Assembly: GCA_963823515.1 (NCBI GenBank)
Contig: CAWGMB010000015.1
Location: 1 to 64,000, forward strand
Direction: 5' to 3'
Length of the DNA: 64,000 nucleotides
DNA from: Miltoncostaea sp963823515
GTDB lineage: Bacteria; Actinomycetota; Thermoleophilia; Miltoncostaeales; Miltoncostaeaceae
Within the stretch, counting starts at the first letter, position 1. Each line of letters starts with the position of its first letter. Below the pieces are notes generated by a model. That model saw only the letters and a program-made list of their open reading frames with translations, did no database searches and was not told the DNA's origin. Positions 24,618 through 32,595 of the stretch are shown here, piece after piece. A program made the position numbers and the translations under genes.

Positions 24618-25134
24618 CCTCCTCACCGTCCTGCACCAGGCCGATGACGATCAGCGCGGCGCCGATGGTGATACCGCAGTCGGCCAGGTTGAACGCCGGC
24701 CAGCGGGAGAAGTCGAGGAAGTCGGTGACCGCGCCGTGGGCGAGGCGGTCGATCAGGTTGCCCAGGCTCCCCCCCACGAGCATCCCCGCGCCCGCGGCCA
24801 CCAGGGCGTTGCGGGACACCAGGCCCGCCAGGGCGATGGCGATCGCCGAGAGGGCGACGACCGTGAGAACCGCCACGAAGGCCTGCCGGCCGGGGAAGAA
24901 CCCGAACGCGATGCCCTCGTTGGAGACGCGCGACAGCGAGAAGCCGGGGAACACCTCGATGGTCTCGCGGGGCTCGAGCGTCATGCGCACCACGATCTTC
25001 GCCACCTGGTCGAGCACCAGCACCAGGGCGGCCAGGATGCCGAACCGCCACCAGCGGGCCTGGACCTGACGGCGCTGCCGGCGGGCGATGGCGTGGATCA
25101 GCGCATCGCGCGTGGTGGGCTTGGTGGGGTTCAC
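24601..25134 (-). CDS. lspA: Lipoprotein signal peptidase II
   Basis: This 177-residue membrane aspartyl protease cleaves prolipoprotein signals after lipidation. It has four helices. The conserved motifs are SNEGIAFGFF, NLIDRLAHGAVTDFLDF and FNLADCGITIG, which carry the two catalytic Asp. The N terminus has a basic extension of about 30 residues before the first helix. GTG 25134 overlaps the DUF167 stop as GTGA. Substrates in this window include the lipoprotein at 2.5 kb. Confidence 0.94.
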   Translation of the reverse strand: MNPTKPTTRDALIHAIARRQRRQVQARWWRFGILAALVLVLDQVAKIVVRMTLEPRETIEVFPGFSLSRVSNEGIAFGFFPGRQAFVAVLTVVALSAIAIALAGLVSRNALVAAGAGMLVGGSLGNLIDRLAHGAVTDFLDFSRWPAFNLADCGITIGAALIVIGLVQDGEEDEEPD

Positions 25135-25454
25135 GTGGGACCGCCCAGAGTACCCAGCGCAGCGGCCAGCCGGCCCGCGAGCGCCTGCGGGTCGCCATCG
25201 ACCTCGATCAGCTTGCGTGCGCCGCCCGAGCCCCGGCGCACGCGCACGGCCGTGGCCCGCACCCCGGCCAGGTCTGCGAGATAGGCGCACAGAGCGGCGT
25301 TCGACTGCCCCCGGTGGGGCGGCGCCGCGATCTGCACGCGCAGCGCCCCGTCCTGCGTCCCCACCGCGCGCGTCGCGCGCGAGCGCGGCACCGCCTTCAC
25401 CGCGACCACCACGCCCTCGCGCCCCACCGTGATCCAGGGCGGCAGGTCGCTCAG
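25131..25454 (-). CDS. DUF167 (YggU-family) protein, probable CTG start
   Basis: This small protein of about 107 residues has the pattern VVVAVKAVPRSRATRAVG, then RVQIAAPPHRGQSNAAL and RRGSGGARKLIEV. Function in this family is unknown. The natural N terminus would be (M)SDLPPWITVGREG, but the codon there is CTG at 25454, which overlaps the YggT stop as CTGA. The next candidate start (a GTG ten codons in) would cut the first strand. It is the second CTGA junction in the window after uppS-cdsA. Confidence 0.85.
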   Translation of the reverse strand: MSDLPPWITVGREGVVVAVKAVPRSRATRAVGTQDGALRVQIAAPPHRGQSNAALCAYLADLAGVRATAVRVRRGSGGARKLIEVDGDPQALAGRLAAALGTLGGPT

Positions 25455-25723
25455 AAGGAGCCCAGAGCAGACAGCAGGAAGCCGCGCACGATGTAGAGGA
25501 CGATGATCGCGACGATCGGCGACAGGTCGAACATGCCGAGCGGCGGGATCATCCGGCGGAAGATGTTCAGGTACCAGTCGGTGCTCTGGTGGACGAAGTC
25601 CCAGAGCGCCCGCGCGACGCGCGAGCCCGGTGCCATCGGGACGAACGAGAGCAGGATCCTGACGAAGATCAGGACGATGAACACGGTGAACAGCGCCGCG
25701 ACGTAGGTCTCCACCTTGTCCAT
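25451..25723 (-). CDS. YggT-family membrane protein
   Basis: This 90-residue protein has two hydrophobic segments (VAALFTVFIVLIFVRILLSF and LSPIVAIIVLYIVRGFLLSA). The family motif between them is VHQSTDWYLNIFRRMIPP. YggT proteins sit in the division cluster next to sepF in Gram-positive bacteria, and a role in division or osmotic balance is suggested but not settled. It lies 5 bases after proC. Confidence 0.9.
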   Translation of the reverse strand: MDKVETYVAALFTVFIVLIFVRILLSFVPMAPGSRVARALWDFVHQSTDWYLNIFRRMIPPLGMFDLSPIVAIIVLYIVRGFLLSALGSF

Positions 25724-25728
25724 CGCCG

Positions 25729-26523
25729 TCAGAGCTCCTCTGCGCGGCGGGCGGCGGCCAGGACGGCGTCGGCCACGTGAGCGCGCACCGCCGCGCGCTC
25801 GAGCACGGCCACGCCGGCGATCGTGGTCCCCGCGGGCGAGCTGACCCGCTGACGCAGGAGCGCCGGGTCGGTGCCGTCCGCAAGGAGGGCCGCCGTTCCG
25901 CCGAGCACGGCGCCCACCAGCTCGCGCGCCTGCGCGCGCGTCAGCCCGGCGGCCACGCCGCCCTCCTCGAGCCCCTCGGCGACCACCGCCACCAGCCCGG
26001 GGCCGCTGCCGGCCAGGGCGGTCGCGGCGGAGAAGAGCGACTCGGGCAGCGGCACGACCGTGCCGAGCGGGGCGAGCAGATCCGCGACGCGGGCGGCGCG
26101 CTCATCGTCGAGGTCGCGGGTCGCCAGGGCGACGATGCCGGCGCCGTGGCGCACCGCGAGGTTCGGCATGGTGCGCACCAGCGGGGCTCCGGGGGCCGCC
26201 TGGGCGAGGCGCGCGAGATCCCAGCCCGCGACCACCGAGAGGATCACCCGCTCCGGCCGGGGCTCCGCGACGACCCCCGCCAGCGCCTCACGGGCGTCCT
26301 TGGGCTTCACCGCCACGCAGACCAGGTCGCAGGCCGCCGCCTCGGCGACGCGCGCCGGGCGCCCGCCGGCATCGGCCACCGCCGCCTCGACCGCGGCGGG
26401 GACCGCGTCGGCGATCAGCAGGCGCTCGGCCAGCTCCGGCCCGCCCCTGCACAAGCCGACGGCGAGCGCGCGCCCCATGGCGCCGGCCCCGATGAGCCCG
26501 ATGCTGGCCGGCCAGGCACCCAC
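25729..26523 (-). CDS. proC: Pyrroline-5-carboxylate reductase
   Basis: This 264-residue enzyme is the last step of proline synthesis, reducing P5C with NAD(P)H. The Rossmann loop is IGLIGAGAMGRAL. The conserved C-terminal parts are ALAGSGPGLVAVVAEGLEEG and RVSSPAGTTIAGVAVLE. It starts with GTG 26523, two bases after the sepF stop. Location among sepF and yggT is common in actinobacteria. Confidence 0.93.
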   Translation of the reverse strand: MGAWPASIGLIGAGAMGRALAVGLCRGGPELAERLLIADAVPAAVEAAVADAGGRPARVAEAAACDLVCVAVKPKDAREALAGVVAEPRPERVILSVVAGWDLARLAQAAPGAPLVRTMPNLAVRHGAGIVALATRDLDDERAARVADLLAPLGTVVPLPESLFSAATALAGSGPGLVAVVAEGLEEGGVAAGLTRAQARELVGAVLGGTAALLADGTDPALLRQRVSSPAGTTIAGVAVLERAAVRAHVADAVLAAARRAEEL

Positions 26524-26525
26524 GG

Positions 26526-27086
26526 TCAGTATTGGTTGAAGAAGCCCTTCTCCAGGAGACGGGCCCTCTCCTCCGCGGACACCTCGACATTGCGCGGCGT
26601 GAGCATGAAGACCTTGTCCGCCACGCGCTGCATCCCGCCGTCGAGCGCGTAGGTCAGGCCGCTCGAGAAGTCGATCAGGCGCTTGGCGAGATCGGTCTCG
26701 GCGCTCTGCAGGTTCAGGATCACGGGGATCGTGTCCTTGAACTTGTCCGCGATCTGCTGGGCGTCGTTGAAGCTCTTGGGGACGATGAGGTGCACCTCGG
26801 CCGGCTGCGGGCGCGACTCGACCGAGCGCATCACGGGCCGGCTGTTGGTCCGCGTCTCCTCGGCGAAGATGTCGTCGAACTCGTTCTCGCGGCGGCGCGG
26901 GCCCAGGCGGCGGACGTTGGGTCGCTCTCGGTAGGTCCTCTCCAGGTCGTCGTGCGCCGCCGCGCGCTGCTCGCGGTCGCGGTCGCGGCGATCGGCCTCG
27001 TCCTCGTACTCGTCGGCGTAGTCATCCGGCTCGTCAGCCATACCGAAGTAGACGAGGGTGCGGTGCCAGAGATCGGTGACGGCCAT
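26526..27086 (-). CDS. sepF: Cell division protein SepF
   Basis: This 186-residue FtsZ partner links the Z ring to the membrane. The N terminus (MAVTDLWHRTLVYFGM) is the amphipathic membrane anchor. A charged Asp/Glu/Arg linker follows. The C-terminal SepF domain is complete (VHLIVPKSFNDAQQIADKFK through VFMLTPRNVEVSAEER). The start lies one base after the yggS stop. ftsZ itself is not in the window. Confidence 0.95.
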   Translation of the reverse strand: MAVTDLWHRTLVYFGMADEPDDYADEYEDEADRRDRDREQRAAAHDDLERTYRERPNVRRLGPRRRENEFDDIFAEETRTNSRPVMRSVESRPQPAEVHLIVPKSFNDAQQIADKFKDTIPVILNLQSAETDLAKRLIDFSSGLTYALDGGMQRVADKVFMLTPRNVEVSAEERARLLEKGFFNQY

Positions 27087-27794
27087 CTAACGGTTTCCCT
27101 GAGTGGTTGTCTGAACGCGCTCGAGGAGCCCGCGACCGACGCGGACCTTGGTGGCGCCCTCTTCGGCCGCCACGAGGAAATCCTGGCTCGTGCCCATCGA
27201 GAGGTCGCGGAAATCGTGACGCCCTTCCCACTCGCGGGCAAGATCGCCGGCCAGCCTCCGCACGGCGGCGAAGTGGGACCGACTCATCTCTGCATCGCTG
27301 TGCGACGGGGGCATGGCCATGAGACCACCGATCACGAGGTCGGTCTGGGCCGACACGTCATCCACGAACGCCCGAAGTTGGGGCGGCACGATACCACCTT
27401 TGGTTGGCTCCTCGGCGACGTTCACTTCGACGAGAACCCGCGTGGGACCTTCCGAACGGGAGGCGATCTCCTGGGCGAGCCGCAGGGAGTCGACCGAGTG
27501 GACGAGGCGCACGAGGGGCAGGACGTCCCTCACCTTGCGCCGCTGCAGGTGACCGATGAAGTCGAACGTGAGCCGGCCGTCCGCGATGGCGGCCTTCTCG
27601 CGGAGGTCCTGCAGGCGGTTCTCCCCCACCACCGTCACCCCGGCCGCGACGAGGGCCGGCACGTCCTCGGCGGGCATGTACTTGCCGGCCAGCACCAGTT
27701 CCACGTCGCCCGCGGCGCGCCCGCCCCGCACCGCGGCGGCGTCGAGTTGCTCGCGGGTCTCGGCGATGACGTCCCGCAACCGATCGGCGTCCAT
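27087..27794 (-). CDS. PLP-binding protein YggS/PROSC family
   Basis: This 235-residue fold-type III PLP protein keeps vitamin B6 and amino-acid pools balanced. The PLP lysine is in LVLAGKYMPAEDV. Family stretches are VGENRLQDLREK, FDFIGHLQRRKV, VEVNVAEEPTKGG and LSMGTSQDFLVA. ATG 27794 shares one base with the pgeF stop (TGATG), so the two are coupled. It lies between pgeF and sepF, the standard order. Confidence 0.93.
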   Translation of the reverse strand: MDADRLRDVIAETREQLDAAAVRGGRAAGDVELVLAGKYMPAEDVPALVAAGVTVVGENRLQDLREKAAIADGRLTFDFIGHLQRRKVRDVLPLVRLVHSVDSLRLAQEIASRSEGPTRVLVEVNVAEEPTKGGIVPPQLRAFVDDVSAQTDLVIGGLMAMPPSHSDAEMSRSHFAAVRRLAGDLAREWEGRHDFRDLSMGTSQDFLVAAEEGATKVRVGRGLLERVQTTTQGNR

Positions 27795-28546
27795 CACGCG
27801 GCCACCGCCCACACGACGGCGGCCTGGCGGCCCGTCCCCGCGCCGTCGCGACGGTACGAGTAGAAGCGCTCGGGCTCGCACGAGGTGCACGCGCCGACCG
27901 ACTCGACGGCGGCCGCCGGCACCCCGGCGGAGGCGAGCGCCACACGGGCGGCCGCCGTCAGGTCCACGGCCCGCCCGGTGACGACGTCCTCGCCGAAGCG
28001 CTTCGCGAACGCCTCGCGCACGTCGGCGGAGACCGGGTAGCAGCAGGCGCCGATGCCCGGGCCGATGGCCGCGCCGACCTCGCCGGGCTCACCGAGCGCC
28101 GCCACCGTCGCCTCGAGGACGCCCGCGACCAGCCCGCGCCAGCCGGCGTGCGCCGCGGCCACCCGGGGCCGGTCGCGCCGCCAGAGGGCGACGGGCAGGC
28201 AGTCGGCGCCCAGCACGACGAGGGCCGCGCCGGGCTCCTCGGTGACCAGGCCGTCGCCCTCCGGCCAGTCGCGCAGGCGTCCGGTGAAGCCGCCGTCGCC
28301 GGGGCCGGCCACCTCGCGCACCCCCGCGCCGTGCACCTGGCGGCCCATCGCGACGCGCGCCGGATCGATCCCGAGGGCCGCGCAGACACGCGCGCGGTTG
28401 GCGCGGACCCGCTCGTCGGGGTCGTCGCGGTCGGTGCCGAGGTTGAGCCCCGCGAATCCCCCGGTGCTGACGCCGCCGCGACGGGTGGTGAACACGGCGC
28501 GCGCCGGGGCGCCCGTCGCGACTTCGATCAGGTCGAGCCCGGTCAT
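27794..28546 (-). CDS. pgeF: Peptidoglycan editing factor PgeF (YfiH, polyphenol-oxidase family)
   Basis: This 250-residue protein belongs to the family shown in E. coli to remove wrongly placed residues from peptidoglycan precursors. Its purine nucleosidase and laccase activities are also reported. Metal-site motifs are GRQVHGAGV, VLGADCLPVAL, AAHAGWRGLV and GACCYPV. ATG 28546 overlaps the stop of the cca-type gene as ATGA. Confidence 0.92.
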   Translation of the reverse strand: MTGLDLIEVATGAPARAVFTTRRGGVSTGGFAGLNLGTDRDDPDERVRANRARVCAALGIDPARVAMGRQVHGAGVREVAGPGDGGFTGRLRDWPEGDGLVTEEPGAALVVLGADCLPVALWRRDRPRVAAAHAGWRGLVAGVLEATVAALGEPGEVGAAIGPGIGACCYPVSADVREAFAKRFGEDVVTGRAVDLTAAARVALASAGVPAAAVESVGACTSCEPERFYSYRRDGAGTGRQAAVVWAVAA

Positions 28547-29694
28547 GCGCGCTCCCGCGCGATCCGCAGCGCCAGCGCGAGCTGCTCGTCGTGGCCGCCG
28601 ATCCGCCCGTCGAGCACCGCCTCCCGGACCTCGGCCAGCGCGCGGCCGATGGCGGGGCCGGGGCGCACGCCCTCACGCACGAGATCCGCCCCCGTGAGGC
28701 TGGCGTCGAGGTCGGAGGCCCACCAGGCCGCGACGGCGGCCGCTCCGTGGACGTGCGCGCCGATCGCCGTGGCCGGCGGGGCCGTACGCAGCAGGCGATC
28801 GACAGCCGAGGGCGCGCCGGCGCGCTCGAGGCGGGCGGCGAGATCGGCGCCCGCCTCCGCCTCGGCGGCGATCGCCCGCGCCCACCCGGGCAGGGCCGTC
28901 CGCGCGAGGGTCCGGGGCTCCACGGCGGCCCCGAGGCGCAGCGCCCATACCGGCACGCTCGGCGCGTGCGCGTGCGCGGCCGCGTCCTCGAGCGCCGCGA
29001 TCGCCGCGGCCGCGCCCGGCCGGATCCACGGCACGCCGAGCTCGCGGAGCAGCTCGAGGGCCCCCGGCGCCCCGTCCTCGTCGAGCACCCGGCGCAGCTC
29101 CTCGGCCACGCGGGACGAGCCCGGATCCAGGCCCGGCGCCACCGCGCGCGCCGCCGCCTCGGTCTCGGGCGCGGGCGCCAGCCCGAGCCGGGCGGCGTAG
29201 CGGGCGCCGCGCACGAGGCGGCTCGGATCCTCGGTGAAGGCGTCGGCCCGCACGCTGCGCAGCACGCGCGCCGCGAGGTCGGCGGCGCCTCCGTGGGGAT
29301 CGACGAGCACCCCGCGACGCGCGCCGGACAGGCCGAGCGCCATCGCGTTGACCGTGAAGTCGCGGCGGGCGAGGTCGTCGCGCAGGTCGCCCGGCCCGAC
29401 GGTCGGCAGGGCCCCGGGGGCCGTGTAGGTCTCGGTCCGCGCGCTCACAAGGTCGATGTGCCCGCCGTGCGGCAGCTCGATGTGCGCCGTGCCGAACCGC
29501 GGATGCGTCACGACGCGCGCCCCGAGCGCACGGCCGAGCTCCGTCGCGGCCGCCACGGCGTCGCCCTCCACCACGAGATCCAGCTCGTCGCCCGGCCCGC
29601 GGCCGGCCAGGGCGTCGCGGACGACGCCGCCGACAGCGCTCACCTCCCCCTCGAGGGCGGGCAGCACGCGCCGCACGATGGGATGCGCCTCCAC
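28543..29694 (-). CDS. cca: CCA tRNA nucleotidyltransferase / poly(A)-polymerase family
   Basis: This 383-residue class II nucleotidyltransferase adds CCA to tRNAs; the tRNA-Pro here lacks an encoded CCA. The head domain has VGGVVRDALAGRG, then ELDLVVEGDAVA, where DxD is usual, so the first metal-binding Asp appears as Glu. RRDFTVNAMAL and RLVRGARYAARLGL are present. The tail is helical and no HD phosphohydrolase motif is seen. GTG 29694 is the first start that keeps the full domain; the frame is open upstream but antisense to the next gene. It is first in the cca-pgeF-yggS-sepF-proC chain. Confidence 0.85.
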   Translation of the reverse strand: MEAHPIVRRVLPALEGEVSAVGGVVRDALAGRGPGDELDLVVEGDAVAAATELGRALGARVVTHPRFGTAHIELPHGGHIDLVSARTETYTAPGALPTVGPGDLRDDLARRDFTVNAMALGLSGARRGVLVDPHGGAADLAARVLRSVRADAFTEDPSRLVRGARYAARLGLAPAPETEAAARAVAPGLDPGSSRVAEELRRVLDEDGAPGALELLRELGVPWIRPGAAAAIAALEDAAAHAHAPSVPVWALRLGAAVEPRTLARTALPGWARAIAAEAEAGADLAARLERAGAPSAVDRLLRTAPPATAIGAHVHGAAAVAAWWASDLDASLTGADLVREGVRPGPAIGRALAEVREAVLDGRIGGHDEQLALALRIARERA

Positions 29695-29711
29695 GGCCCC
29701 CGCCGCGCGGC

Positions 29712-29717
29712 TAGGAT
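29712..29717 (+). promoter_or_regulatory. -10 box TAGGAT, leaderless start of the small gene at 29725
   Basis: TAGGAT, 7 bases before GTG 29725. It lies in the 30-base gap between two divergent genes. Confidence 0.55.
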
Positions 29718-29724
29718 CCAGGCC

Positions 29725-29976
29725 GTGGCCTACGATCCGGTCTCCCGAAAGCTCGCCGCGGTGGCGCCCGTGGCACAGGACCTGCTCGCCCGCTTCGAGG
29801 CGTTCGAGGGCTTGACGCTGGTCGAGCTGCAGGAGGCGTTCACGGCCGCCGACCAGCGCTTCCAGGACTGGGTGAAGGCGCCGGAGAACGCCGGCCGGCC
29901 GATCGCCGAGGCGCCCGACTACCTCGACCGGATCGCGCTGGACAGCCTTCTGGAGCGCCGCACCTGGGCTGAGTAG
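29725..29976 (+). CDS. Small conserved-looking protein of unknown function
   Basis: This 83-residue, soluble, helical and acidic protein reads MAYDPVSRKLAAVAPVAQDL at the start and ends LLERRTWAE. It contains FEAFEGLTLVELQEAFTAAD. No family is recognised. A leaderless GTG start with an exact TAGGAT box 7 bases upstream supports a real gene. It is divergent from the CCA-adding enzyme gene and convergent with ridA. Confidence 0.65.
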   Translation: MAYDPVSRKLAAVAPVAQDLLARFEAFEGLTLVELQEAFTAADQRFQDWVKAPENAGRPIAEAPDYLDRIALDSLLERRTWAE

Positions 29977-29994
29977 CACCGCGCGCGGGGCCTC

Positions 29995-30010
29995 GTGCCG
30001 GGTCCGGCAC
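29995..30010. terminator. Short palindromic hairpin between convergent genes
   Basis: GTGCCGG (29995-30001) and CCGGCAC (30004-30010) form a near-perfect palindrome in the 71-base gap between the small gene and ridA. It can fold on both strands. Confidence 0.45.
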
Positions 30011-30047
30011 TAGCGTCTTGACTCAGAAGTCGGCGTGCGGCGGGGCA

Positions 30048-30446
30048 CTAGGCGGCCGGGATCACGGCCACGGCATCGATCTCGACCCGGGCGCCGAGCG
30101 GCAGGGCCGCGACGCCGACCGTCGCCCGTGCGGGGGCGTGGCCGGCGAACGCGGCCGCGTAGACCTCGTTCATCGCCGCGAAGTCGCCCGACAGGTCGGT
30201 CAGGTAGACCGTCGTCTTGGCGACGGCGCCCAGACCCGCCCCGGCGGCCTCCAGGATCGCCGCGACGTGGCGCAGGGCCACCATCGTCTGCTCGCTCACC
30301 CCCTCGCCCACCAGCGCGCCGGTGCCGGGATCGATGCCGAGCTGCCCGGAGACGTGCACGGTCTCACCGGGACCCGCGGCGACGGCCTGGCTGTAGGGGG
30401 CGCCGGCCACGGGGGCGGGCGCGGCCTCTGTGCGGATGAGCCTCAC
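30048..30446 (-). CDS. ridA: RidA-family enamine/imine deaminase
   Basis: This 132-residue YjgF/YER057c/UK114 trimer hydrolyses reactive enamines made by PLP enzymes. The conserved Arg is in PARATVGVAALPLGARVEID, and GQLGIDPGTG is also typical. Amino-acid biosynthesis clusters are a natural setting. GTG 30446 has a TAGTCT -10 box 6 bases away. That box contains the hisF stop codon, so ridA can be transcribed separately and leaderless. Confidence 0.92.
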   Translation of the reverse strand: MRLIRTEAAPAPVAGAPYSQAVAAGPGETVHVSGQLGIDPGTGALVGEGVSEQTMVALRHVAAILEAAGAGLGAVAKTTVYLTDLSGDFAAMNEVYAAAFAGHAPARATVGVAALPLGARVEIDAVAVIPAA

Positions 30447-30452
30447 GCCCTC

Positions 30453-30458
30453 AGACTA
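30453..30458 (-). promoter_or_regulatory. -10 box TAGTCT before ridA, containing the hisF stop
   Basis: TAGTCT on the minus strand, 6 bases before GTG 30446; its TAG is the hisF stop codon. Confidence 0.5.
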
Positions 30459-31211
30459 CTTGCGGACCGGCACACCCGCGCTCGCCATGGCCGCCTTGAC
30501 CTCGGCGATCGAGTACACCCCGTCGTGGAACACCGACGCCGCGAGCACGGCGTCGGCGTGGCCGCGGGTCACCGCCTCGGCGAAGTGCGCCAGGCTGCCC
30601 GCCCCGCCGGACGCGATCACCGGCACCGGCGCGGCCGCGCTCACGGCCGCGAGCAGCTCGCAGTCGAAGCCGTCCTTGGTGCCGTCGCGATCCATGCTCG
30701 TGAGGAGCACCTCCCCCGCTCCCCGCGCCGCGGCCTCCGCGGCCCAGGCGACCGCCTCGCGGCCCGTCGGCAGGCGTCCCCCGTTGAGGAACACCTCCCA
30801 GCCCGAGCCGTCCTCCCGGCGCTTGGCGTCGATCGCCACCACCACGCACTGGGCGCCGAACCGCGCCGACGCGCGCTCGATGAGGCCGGGGTCGCGCACC
30901 GCGGCGGAGTTCAGCGAGACCTTGTCGGCGCCGGCGGCCAGCACCGCCCGGATGTCGTCCTCCGAGCGCAGGCCGCCGCCGATCGTGAAGGGGATGAAGA
31001 CCTCCTCGGCGGTCCGCTTCGCCAGCTCGACGATCGTCGCGCGGCCCTCGTGACTCGCTCCGATGTCGAGGAAGACCAGCTCGTCGGCGCCCTCGGCGTC
31101 GTAGCGCGAGGCGAGCTCGACCGGATCGCCGGCGTCGCGGAGCCCGACGAAGTTGACGCCCTTCACCACCCGGCCCTCGTTCACGTCGAGGCACGGGATG
31201 ACGCGGATCAA
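30456..31211 (-). CDS. hisF: Imidazole glycerol phosphate synthase cyclase subunit
   Basis: This 251-residue TIM barrel takes ammonia from HisH to make IGP and AICAR. Catalytic Asp are in VIPCLDVNEGRVVKG and VVAIDAKRRE. The start codon is TTG at 31211, overlapping the hisA stop as TTGA; no ATG or GTG exists in that position. It is the last gene of the his operon in this window; hisI and hisE are not seen. Confidence 0.95.
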   Translation of the reverse strand: MIRVIPCLDVNEGRVVKGVNFVGLRDAGDPVELASRYDAEGADELVFLDIGASHEGRATIVELAKRTAEEVFIPFTIGGGLRSEDDIRAVLAAGADKVSLNSAAVRDPGLIERASARFGAQCVVVAIDAKRREDGSGWEVFLNGGRLPTGREAVAWAAEAAARGAGEVLLTSMDRDGTKDGFDCELLAAVSAAAPVPVIASGGAGSLAHFAEAVTRGHADAVLAASVFHDGVYSIAEVKAAMASAGVPVRK

Positions 31212-31951
31212 CCCCGGCCCCCGGCCCCCAGGACCTCCAGGGCCTCGGCGATCGAGAAGCGGCCCTCGTAGAGGGCGCGGCCCACGATCACCCCGTCGAG
31301 GTTGGCGATGCCGAGGTCGCGCAGCCGCCGCAGGTCGTCGAGGGAGGAGATGCCGCCCGACGCGATCAGCCGCAGCGGCGGGGCGGCCTCGGCCAGGCGA
31401 CGCATCGCCGCCAGGTTGGGCCCGCCCAGGGTGCCGTCGCGGTTGATGTCGGTGTAGGCGAGCCGTCTCACGCCCATCGAGACCAGCCCGGTGGCCACCT
31501 CTACGGCGTCGCGGTCGGTGACCTGCGTCCAGCCGTGGGTCGCCACCTTGCCCTGGCGCGCGTCGAGCGCCACGACCAGGCCGTCGCCGAGGCGGTCGAT
31601 CGCCCAGGACAGCAGGTCGTGGTCGTCGATCACGGCGGTGCCGACGACGACCCGGGTCACGCCGGTCGCCAGGGCGGTCTCGATCGCCGGGCGCGAGCGC
31701 AGACCGCCCCCGAGGTGGACCGTCCCGGCGAATGCCGCCGCGATGCTCGCCACCAGGGCCGCGTGCACCGGCTCGCCCGCACGGGCGCCGTCGAGGTCGA
31801 CCACGTGCAGCGAGAGGGCACCGTCCTCGGCGAAGCGCCGGGCCTGGTCCACGGGGTCGTCGCTGAAGACGGTCGACTGCGCGAAGTCGCCCTGGCGCAG
31901 CCGGACCGCCTGCCCGCCCTGCAGGTCGATGGCCGGATAGAGGGTGATCAC
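31208..31951 (-). CDS. hisA: Phosphoribosylformimino-AICAR-P isomerase (HisA, possibly PriA)
   Basis: This 247-residue TIM barrel isomerises ProFAR. Catalytic residues lie in LYPAIDLQGGQAVRLRQG and YTDINRDGTLGG. In many actinobacteria this protein also replaces TrpF (PriA); sequence alone cannot settle that. GTG 31951 overlaps the hisH stop as GTGA. Confidence 0.93.
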   Translation of the reverse strand: MITLYPAIDLQGGQAVRLRQGDFAQSTVFSDDPVDQARRFAEDGALSLHVVDLDGARAGEPVHAALVASIAAAFAGTVHLGGGLRSRPAIETALATGVTRVVVGTAVIDDHDLLSWAIDRLGDGLVVALDARQGKVATHGWTQVTDRDAVEVATGLVSMGVRRLAYTDINRDGTLGGPNLAAMRRLAEAAPPLRLIASGGISSLDDLRRLRDLGIANLDGVIVGRALYEGRFSIAEALEVLGAGGRG

Positions 31952-32595
31952 GAGAGCGACGCCACCGGGCCGCGGGCGGCGACGCCCGCCACCCAGCGCC
32001 CGAGCAGGCCGAGGCCTGCCGCGCTCGACTTCTCGGGGTGGAACTGCACGCCCATCACGCCCTCGCGACCGGCCGCCGCACAGAACTCGACGCCGTGCTC
32101 GGCGCGCCCGAGCACCAGGGCGGGGTCCTCCGGCTCGCAGCCGAAGGTGTGTACGAAGTAGTAGGTCGATGAGGCGTCGTCCTCGACCTCGGGCGCCAGC
32201 GGGCACCCCGCCTGCCAGCGCACGCGGCTCCAGCCGATGTGGGGCAGCTTGCGCTCGGTGGCGAGGCGGCGGACCGCGCCCGGCAGCACGCCGAGGCCGG
32301 CGGCGCCCGGGCTCTCCTCGCTCTCCTCGAACAGCAGCTGCTGGCCGAGGCAGATCCCGAGGACGGGCAGGCCCGTGTCCACCGCGTCGCGCACCGCGAG
32401 GTCGAGGCCGGCGGAGCGGATGCGCCGCATCGCCTCGCCGAAGTGTCCCACGCCGGGCAGGACGACCCCGTCGGCGCCCGCGACCCCGTCGGGGCCGGTG
32501 ACCACGCGGACCTGGGCGCCCACGTGCTCGAGCGCCTTGCAGGCGCTGCGCAGATTGCTCATCTCGTAGTCCAGGACCGCGATGACGGGCGTCAC
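31948..32595 (-). CDS. hisH: Imidazole glycerol phosphate synthase glutamine amidotransferase subunit
   Basis: This 215-residue class I amidotransferase supplies ammonia to HisF. The nucleophile Cys is in LGICLGQQLLFEES, and the His/Glu pair is in VQFHPEKSS. The start GTG 32595 (VTPVIAVLDYEMSN) overlaps the expected hisB stop as GTGA. Because of a frameshift in hisB, the hisB frame now runs straight into this gene without a stop. Confidence 0.94.
   Translation of the reverse strand: MTPVIAVLDYEMSNLRSACKALEHVGAQVRVVTGPDGVAGADGVVLPGVGHFGEAMRRIRSAGLDLAVRDAVDTGLPVLGICLGQQLLFEESEESPGAAGLGVLPGAVRRLATERKLPHIGWSRVRWQAGCPLAPEVEDDASSTYYFVHTFGCEPEDPALVLGRAEHGVEFCAAAGREGVMGVQFHPEKSSAAGLGLLGRWVAGVAARGPVASLS

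Noticed and set aside
29995..30010. Possible repeat family with the inverted repeat at 11481-11529
   Set aside because: Both end in GRCACTAG near convergent stops, but the rest differs; two cases are too few to claim a dispersed element.
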